This document shows, one piece after another, positions 8,401 through 12,295 of a DNA stretch of 15,961 nt (position 1 is its first letter; the number at the start of each line of letters is the position of its first letter). Position numbers and translations under genes: made by a program. Under the pieces are notes generated by a model. The model saw only the letters and a program-made list of their open reading frames with translations, made no database searches and was not told the DNA's origin. Source of the stretch: Anaerolineae bacterium. GTDB lineage: Bacteria; Chloroflexota; Anaerolineae; B4-G1. The stretch is from NCBI GenBank assembly GCA_030620125.1, contig JAUXFI010000018.1, forward strand, positions 1 through 15,961, written 5' to 3'.

Positions 8401-10153
8401 CGCTCATATTCACGGGTGGATCGGAGCGCCTCTCATCGTGCGGGACAGGATCATCGGCATCCTCACCGTGGACAACCGTCGGCCAGGGGCCTATAGCGAG
8501 GAGGATGGGCGGCTGGCCTTCGCCTTCGCCGATCAAGTAGCGGTCGCCATTGAGAACGCGCGCTTGTTTGAGCAAGTGGATGCTGCCAGGGTCGAGCTAC
8601 AGCAGCGCGCGGATGCGCTGGAGGAGGCCAACGTCCGCTTGCAGGAGCTCGACCGGCTCAAGAGCGAGTTCCTGGCCAACATGAGCCACGAACTCCGCAC
8701 GCCGCTCAACTCTATCATTGGCTTCTCCGAAGTGCTGATTGACGGCCTGGTGGGCGAGATGACCCCCGACCAAAATGAGTGTTTGGAGAACATCCACTCC
8801 AGCGGGCATCACCTCCTGAACCTGATCAACGACATCCTCGACCTCTCCAAGATCGAGGCCGGGCGGATGGAGTTGGAGCTAATGATCTTTGATGTGTCAG
8901 AGTTGCTGGCGGAAGTAGAGATGACGACCGCGCCGCTGATCGAGAAAAAGTCGCAGGTGCTGACGATAGAATGGCCCGATGGCCTGCCGTCCCTCACTGC
9001 CGACCGCTTCCGGGTCAAGCAGGTACTGCTCAACCTGCTCAGCAACGCCCACAAGTTCACCCCTGCTGAGGGACACATCACCCTCTCCTGCCGCCAGGCC
9101 GATCCGGCCACCATGCTGTTCTCGGTGGCGGATACGGGCATCGGGATCAAGCCGGAGGATCAGGGCATTATCTTTGAAGAGTTCCGCCAGGCGGATGGCT
9201 CGGCATCGCGGGAGATGACGGGGACGGGGTTGGGGTTGGCCATCAGCAAGCGCATAGTCGAGATGCACGGGGGCCGCGTCTGGGTGGACAGCGAGTACGG
9301 GCACGGCGCGATCTTTTCCTTCTTGCTCCCGCTCGTTGGCCCATTGGTCCCAGAACCAGAGGCGGCTGAAGCCAAAGAGGTAGCACTGCCTTCCGAGGGC
9401 AACACAGTACTGGTAGTCGAGGACGACCGTCAATTCAGCAATCTCCTGTCCTTCTACCTGCGCCAGGAGGGCTACGCACCCATCCAGCACTACGATGGCG
9501 TGGGCGTGCTGGAGCGAGTTCGGGAGTTGAAACCCGCCTTGATCACGCTGGATATCAAACTGCCTGGTCAAGACGGGTGGAGCATACTGCGTGCTCTCAA
9601 GTCAGATCCCCAGACCAAAGACATCCCGGTGCTGACGATCTCGGTGTTGGAGGATGGCGAGTTGGCACTCAGCCTGGGAGCGGTGGACTATCTGGCCAAA
9701 CCGGTGCAGTGGAGTGACCTGCAAGAGTTGCTCGACCGGCTGATAACACCCGAACCCGTGGATCGAAAAGTCAAGGTGTTGGTCGTAGACGACGACCAAC
9801 ACCTCGTCCCGCTGCTGCGAGCAATGCTGCGCGCCGAGTCCTGTACATTGCTTCCGGCTTACGATGGTCAGCAGGGGCTGACCCTGGCGCGCAGCGAGCG
9901 TCCCGATGTCATCCTGCTCGACCTGCTGATGCCAGGAATGAGCGGCTTTGAGGTGCTGGAGGCGCTGCGAGCCGATGCCGAAACAGCGGACATCCCGGTC
10001 ATCGTGCTCACCGCCATAGACGTGACGGGGGAACAGCGCAAATCCCTCAACGATAAAGTCCAGGGATTGATGTGCAAGAGCGCGCTTACCCCTAAATCAC
10101 TGTTGGCGGAACTGCGCCGCCTGGAGGCGCTGGCTTCCACGCCGGGCGAGTGA
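5498..10153 (+). CDS. Membrane-bound hybrid histidine kinase: helical sensor, HAMP, 2 PAS, 3 GAF, HisKA, HATPase, 2 receivers
   Basis: This is a 1551-aa paralogue of the preceding kinase with a different input half. Order: TM1 about 8-26; an extracytoplasmic region about 27-184 that looks wholly helical (four-helix-bundle style, rich in Glu, Gln and Leu); TM2 about 185-207; HAMP about 205-258; PAS+PAC about 271-390 and 398-516, each ending 'DITERK' or 'DVTERK'; GAF domains about 528-690, 698-858 and 865-1023; HisKA with His1064 in 'NMSHELRTPLN'; HATPase with N-box Asn1183 and 'GTGLGLAISK'; receiver 1 with acceptor Asp1352; receiver 2 with acceptor Asp1475. The start is supported by GGGGGAGAG about 5 nt upstream. 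It lies 62 nt after the first kinase with no terminator seen, so co-transcription is likely. Two PAS domains suggest a cytosolic cue in addition to the external one. In receiver 2 the conserved Lys is followed by Ser, not Pro. Confidence 0.93.
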   Translation: MKLRNKLFSGYFVIVVLSLILCLVALHDYRTIHARFATVAQDVLPSLQATMNTRQLALEMIVESRDYLRTGDEIRVQYAQENMSQLRESLRTHVEHETHAGRQDKSAEEIERGGLHLIDLCNDLIDAYQRGASEETLSQGQEEIRLCKDELIEMLDEHLPVHEQELLDAQDAVYRMITSSSRTFSVTSILTLAAGLIIAFLTAKSILNPIHELETGAEIIGGGDLDHRLNIKTGDEIEQLAAAFNGMADRLADMVNTLEQRVAERTRELSASEERFRDIVESTANWVWEADSAGRYTYCSESIVDVLGYTLEEVLGKTPFEFMPPDEAAHMGELFAGMAANKQPIVDLENHNSTKDGREVVLLTSGVPILDSEGNLLGYRGVDKDITERKRIEEKLRESEQRYRQIVEEAIDVVYTIDTQGYFTYVNPPAQKLTGYSTDELVGMHFTELIPADWHEQVTSFYQKQLQERVRETILEFPIITRAREIKWVEQTESLLTEGDEIAGFQSVVRDVTERKQAQAERAYRLEMERVLSQASSRFVDPQNLDQAINEMLRDTGTVVNANRVYLFKIYDDGVKMDNTHEWVAQGTTPQIESLQGLDTDIFPWWMGQLRDNEVIAASDVSQLPSPEKEILEEQDILSILVIPMFIHGTLYGFLGFDETDQRREWEVEETGFLRNATQILGRALERAQAEDALHTRARQLATLNAISSRAAATLDQQELLQGVVDSVVRELGYFRMAVLLLADDTPGDLYVAAANDDFWTVIPDGYRQRVGEGLIGMAAATGETQLANQALSDPRFYRVDEWAPPSSLSVPIKVGDQVIGVLEIEDQAPNAFDQQDVDVLETVAGQLSAAIKNARLYEAAQRGREIAEALQETARVVGASLSLDEILPPVLDQLAQVIQYDSSTVLLLDEGRFKVTAARGFPDLEATLQLSFSAEEDTLSAAVMRARRPLVIEDAQDDLRWQPGEETAHIHGWIGAPLIVRDRIIGILTVDNRRPGAYSEEDGRLAFAFADQVAVAIENARLFEQVDAARVELQQRADALEEANVRLQELDRLKSEFLANMSHELRTPLNSIIGFSEVLIDGLVGEMTPDQNECLENIHSSGHHLLNLINDILDLSKIEAGRMELELMIFDVSELLAEVEMTTAPLIEKKSQVLTIEWPDGLPSLTADRFRVKQVLLNLLSNAHKFTPAEGHITLSCRQADPATMLFSVADTGIGIKPEDQGIIFEEFRQADGSASREMTGTGLGLAISKRIVEMHGGRVWVDSEYGHGAIFSFLLPLVGPLVPEPEAAEAKEVALPSEGNTVLVVEDDRQFSNLLSFYLRQEGYAPIQHYDGVGVLERVRELKPALITLDIKLPGQDGWSILRALKSDPQTKDIPVLTISVLEDGELALSLGAVDYLAKPVQWSDLQELLDRLITPEPVDRKVKVLVVDDDQHLVPLLRAMLRAESCTLLPAYDGQQGLTLARSERPDVILLDLLMPGMSGFEVLEALRADAETADIPVIVLTAIDVTGEQRKSLNDKVQGLMCKSALTPKSLLAELRRLEALASTPGE
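8081..10140 (+). repeat. Paralogous block, copy 2 (shared GAF to receiver 2 of the second kinase)
   Basis: This is copy 2 of the duplication described for 2889-5425. It goes directly from the shared GAF to the coiled coil and HisKA, without the additional GAF found in copy 1. The join falls at the recurring 'ARLFE' helix that ends each GAF, which is a natural recombination point between repeated modules. Confidence 0.8.
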
Positions 10154-10164
10154 GGAGGACATTT

Positions 10165-10485
10165 GTGAAAACGGAACTTGCAGCCTATCAAGAGATCTAT
10201 ATCACGGAAGCGCAGCAGTGCCTGGAAGAGTTGCAGCGGCAACTGGCGCAACTCGAAGCCGGCGCTCCCGACCCTGGGGGGCTGGAAGCGGCCTACCGTG
10301 CCGCCCATACTCTCGCGGGCGACTCGGCCACGATGGGCTACGAGGATCTGGCCGCCCTGGCCTACGAGATTGAGGCGACATTCAAGGGGGCGGTGCAGGA
10401 GGGGCATCCACTGCCGGCCGGTTTTGCCATCACTCTCCGGGCGGCTCTTGGTCACCTGGAAAAAGCTCTGGAGGCAATGGGTTAG
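10165..10485 (+). CDS. HPt (histidine phosphotransfer) protein
   Basis: This 106-aa single-domain protein is likely to shuttle phosphate between receiver domains. The signature is 'YRAAHTLAGDSATMGYEDL', in which His48 is the expected phospho-acceptor, set in a helical protein as in CheA-P1/HPt domains. The common 'HxLKG' motif reads 'HTLAG', so the usual Lys is Ala51. I choose GTG at 10165, because AGGAGG at 10153-10158, overlapping the kinase stop, lies 6 nt upstream. An in-frame GTG at 10150 would overlap the kinase stop codon but has no comparable site. The 11-nt gap to the second kinase indicates translation in one operon. That makes it the probable partner of the four upstream receivers. 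There is no output domain. The last 56 bp are also coding on the other strand (CDF exporter). Confidence 0.82.
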   Translation: MKTELAAYQEIYITEAQQCLEELQRQLAQLEAGAPDPGGLEAAYRAAHTLAGDSATMGYEDLAALAYEIEATFKGAVQEGHPLPAGFAITLRAALGHLEKALEAMG

Positions 10486-11374
10486 CCGGCTCCACGTGTA
10501 TAAAGGCCAGGTCCACTGCCGGCAGTACCTCGACCTGCGCCTGTACCCGGTCGGCAATGGTGTGGGCCTGGTGGAGTGTCATCTCGCCATCCACGTCAAT
10601 GTGAATGTCCACCCGCACCTGTGGCCCCACGTGGTCGGCGATGACCTGGTGGACATCGAGGACGCCTGGCACAGCCGACGCAGCAGTGACGATCTGGGCC
10701 ACGAGTTCTGGCGGCGCGCCACGGCCGGTGAGGTAGCCCAGGTTCTCGTGTAGGATTCCCCAGGCTGCGCGAAAGATCCACAACGAAACTATCACCCCGG
10801 CCGCCGGGTCGAACAGCGGGTGGATGAAACGAGAGCCCAGCACGCCCAGCAGTGCCGCAGCGGAAGTCAGGACGTCAGCCAGGTTATCACGGGCGCTGGC
10901 ACGGATGGCGGGGCTGTGGGCCAGCCGTCCAATACGCTCGACCAGCCGGTACATCCCAACCTTGACCAGCATACCCCCCACCAGCACAGCCGTGGGCCAG
11001 CCAGGTTCAATCGCTGTCGCGCCGGAGAGAAAGCGCAGCACGCTCCCACGCAGCGCCACGAAACCCGCCGCCGCCATCGTTGTCGCGATGAACACGCCGA
11101 CCAGCGGTTCGAAGCGGCTGTGCCCCTGTGGGTGTCCCTCGTCGGCTGGCTGCTGTGCCAGGTACAGCCCGGCCGCCATCAGCAGGCTGTACAACATGTC
11201 CGAGAGCGAGTTGGCAGCATCCGATAGCACCGCGCTGCTGCCCGAAAGCCACGCTACCGTCCCCTTGCTCACGACCAGCAGACCATTCCCCACGATGGCG
11301 ATCAGGATTGCCTGCCGGTAGAGGCGCTGGCGGTAGGGGTCGGGTGGCTCACGTCGCACGCTTTGGAGAGACAT
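10430..11374 (-). CDS. Cation diffusion facilitator (CDF) family exporter, probable Mn2+ type
   Basis: This 314-aa inner-membrane antiporter is expected to export divalent metal in exchange for protons. About six TM segments are visible over residues 22-205, followed by a cytoplasmic domain about 210-295 ('GVLDVHQVIADHVGPQVRVDI', 'IHVEP') typical of the CDF fold. The transport site reads Asn55-xxx-Asp59 in TM2 ('NSLSD') and Asp163-xxx-Asp167 in TM5 ('DNLAD'). An N-D-D-D set is the pattern described for Mn2+ exporters such as streptococcal MntE, whereas Zn2+ members carry His. The Mn2+ call is therefore inferred from family knowledge, not proven. The loop 'HPQGHSRFEPL' is also characteristic. 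The ATG at 11374 has GGGAAGG about 6 nt upstream. A strong promoter and operator-like palindromes lie upstream. The 3' end converges on the HPt gene with a 56-bp overlap. Confidence 0.9.
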   Translation of the reverse strand: MSLQSVRREPPDPYRQRLYRQAILIAIVGNGLLVVSKGTVAWLSGSSAVLSDAANSLSDMLYSLLMAAGLYLAQQPADEGHPQGHSRFEPLVGVFIATTMAAAGFVALRGSVLRFLSGATAIEPGWPTAVLVGGMLVKVGMYRLVERIGRLAHSPAIRASARDNLADVLTSAAALLGVLGSRFIHPLFDPAAGVIVSLWIFRAAWGILHENLGYLTGRGAPPELVAQIVTAASAVPGVLDVHQVIADHVGPQVRVDIHIDVDGEMTLHQAHTIADRVQAQVEVLPAVDLAFIHVEPANPLPPELFPGDQEPPGE

Positions 11375-11405
11375 TGGTACCTTCCCTGAGCTCGGCGTAT
11401 GTGTT

Positions 11406-11444
11406 ACAATAGCGCCCTGGCCTGCGCCACGGCGCTATCATTGT
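11406..11444 (-). promoter_or_regulatory. Stem-loop in the CDF mRNA leader
   Basis: In the predicted leader, GGCGCTA/TAGCGCC (11431-11437 with 11410-11416) forms a 7-bp stem. It is extended by 4 bp (11441-11444 with 11406-11409) across a 3-nt bulge, with a 14-nt loop. The structure sits about 30 nt before the start codon. A Mn2+-sensing yybP-ykoY riboswitch would be the attractive guess, but its hallmark GGGGAGUA loop is not present, so I leave the class open. Confidence 0.4.
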
Positions 11445-11465
11445 CGGTACTTGGAAACGTGACCC

Positions 11466-11491
11466 CCTGGCAATGCCAGGAACATTGTTCC
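11466..11491. promoter_or_regulatory. Two abutting palindromes, operator-like, at the CDF transcription start
   Basis: CCTGGCA-A-TGCCAGG (11466-11480) and GGAACA-T-TGTTCC (11479-11491) are both perfect around a single central base and share two bases. They lie immediately downstream of the CDF -10 box and cover the predicted start site. That is where a repressor would block transcription. They also lie 40-65 nt upstream of maf. I do not recognise the motif as a known MntR, Fur or DtxR box. Confidence 0.5.
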
Positions 11492-11492
11492 C

Positions 11493-11520
11493 AGTATAAC
11501 CAACATAGCTTACTTGTCAA
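11493..11520 (-). promoter_or_regulatory. Sigma-70-type promoter of the CDF exporter gene
   Basis: Read on the minus strand, a perfect TTGACA (11520-11515) is followed by a 16-nt spacer and TATACT (11498-11493), one mismatch from TATAAT. Transcription should begin near 11486, giving a leader of about 112 nt before the ATG at 11374. On the plus strand the overlapping TATAAC (11495-11500) might serve as a weak -10 for maf, but no good -35 accompanies it. Confidence 0.72.
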
Positions 11521-11530
11521 GGCTGGAAGA

Positions 11531-12286
11531 ATGACGAATCTGCTACTGGCTTCCCAATCCCCCCGCCGCCGTGAGTTGCTGGCGCTGCTGGGGTTGCCCT
11601 TCGAGGTGACCGCGGCGAACGTGGACGAGTCCCCTCGGGCGGGTGAATTGCCGGACGAGTTGGTCGCCAGGTTGAGCCAGGCCAAAGCCAGCGCCGCCCT
11701 ACCCTTGCAAAGATTGCGAATAGCACCAGCAACAGGACAGTTCCCGATAGGCGAGGGCACTTTTGGCCTGGAATCTGCTCACAGACCTTTGCAAGGATTC
11801 GGCGCGATCATCGTCGCTTGTGACACCGTCGTCGCGCTGGACGGCCAAGTCCTGGGCAAACCGCGCGACGCGGCCGAGGCGACGGCGATGCTGTATCGCC
11901 TGCGCGGGCGACCTCACACCGTCTACAGCGCCGTTGCCCTGCTGGAGACCGCCACCGGCCGCGCGCTGACCGACGTGGTCGAGACCCAGGTGACAATGCG
12001 GGCCTACACCGGTGCTGAGATTGAAGCCTACGTCGCCAGCGGCGATCCCCTCGACAAGGCCGGCGCCTACGCCGTTCAACATTCTGGATTTCATCCCGTT
12101 GGCGGGTTGCAGGGCTGCTACGCCAACGTGATGGGGCTTCCCCTCTGCCATTTGACCCGCTGCCTGCGCGCCTGGGGGGTAGAACCGCCCTGCAATGTTC
12201 CCGCTGCTTGCCAATCTCACACCGATCACCACTGTACAGTCTACGCAGTCGCCCTGGCTGGACAGCCGGGCGATTCGCCGCTATAA
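11531..12286 (+). CDS. maf: Maf-family nucleoside triphosphate pyrophosphatase with an in-frame insertion
   Basis: This 251-aa cytosolic protein is expected to hydrolyse non-canonical or pyrimidine NTPs to NMP plus pyrophosphate (house-cleaning, septum-associated family). Marks: 'LLLASQSPRRRELL' at the N-terminus, catalytic 'ACDTVV' (Asp98), 'GKPRDAAEATAMLYRLRG', 'DKAGAYAVQ' and 'GCYANVMGLPL'. The ATG at 11531 is chosen because the family begins right at this motif. The reading frame is open back to 11399, but that part resembles nothing. The ribosome-binding site is weak (GGAA 2-3 nt before ATG). Residues 59-86 are an insertion absent from the usual family length. After 'LRAWGVEPP' there is an unusual Cys/His-rich tail (C-x5-C-x7-C with three His). 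The stop codon lies inside the promoter of the next gene. The exact nucleotide preference cannot be read from the sequence. Confidence 0.88.
   Translation: MTNLLLASQSPRRRELLALLGLPFEVTAANVDESPRAGELPDELVARLSQAKASAALPLQRLRIAPATGQFPIGEGTFGLESAHRPLQGFGAIIVACDTVVALDGQVLGKPRDAAEATAMLYRLRGRPHTVYSAVALLETATGRALTDVVETQVTMRAYTGAEIEAYVASGDPLDKAGAYAVQHSGFHPVGGLQGCYANVMGLPLCHLTRCLRAWGVEPPCNVPAACQSHTDHHCTVYAVALAGQPGDSPL
11703..11799 (+). repeat. Small palindromic, in-frame insertion element inside maf
   Basis: TTGCAAAGATT (11705-11715) and TTGCAAGGATT (11789-11799) form an imperfect direct repeat (10 of 11) spaced exactly 84 bp. CCTTGCAAAG (11703-11712) and CTTTGCAAGG (11787-11796) are also perfect inverted repeats. 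Removing 11705-11788 restores 'KASAALPLQGFGAIIVACDTVV'-type spacing, which fits an ordinary Maf. The element adds 28 codons without a stop, in a loop before the catalytic strand. It resembles in concept the protein-coding palindromic elements of Rickettsia, but I see no sequence relation. Confidence 0.6.
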
Positions 12287-12287
12287 T
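12259..12287 (+). promoter_or_regulatory. Near-consensus promoter of the PBP gene, inside the end of maf
   Basis: TGGACA (12259-12264), a 17-nt spacer and a perfect TATAAT (12282-12287) form a near-consensus sigma-70-type promoter. The -10 box contains the maf stop codon TAA (12284-12286). The PBP ATG begins 8 nt after the -10 box, at the place where transcription should start. There is no Shine-Dalgarno motif, so a leaderless mRNA is predicted. Confidence 0.75.
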
Positions 12288-12295
12288 GCGGATTG

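Noticed and set aside
7103..8575. 490-codon open frame on the minus strand inside the second kinase
   Set aside because: It lies wholly opposite PAS/GAF coding sequence with clear family motifs. Its translation is low-complexity and resembles no family. Long antisense frames are expected in GC-rich genes.
10516..10525. 10-bp palindrome at CTGCCGGCAG near the HPt stop as a bidirectional terminator
   Set aside because: It lies inside the CDF coding sequence, has no loop or T-run on either side, and such palindromes are common at this GC content.
11375..11490. yybP-ykoY Mn2+ riboswitch ahead of the CDF gene
   Set aside because: The context would fit, but the conserved GGGGAGUA-type loop and its partner loop are not visible on the minus strand.
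11399..11530. Upstream extension of maf to an ATG at 11399
   Set aside because: The extra 44 residues precede the universal Maf N-terminus, run through the CDF promoter and palindromes, and show no conserved motif.
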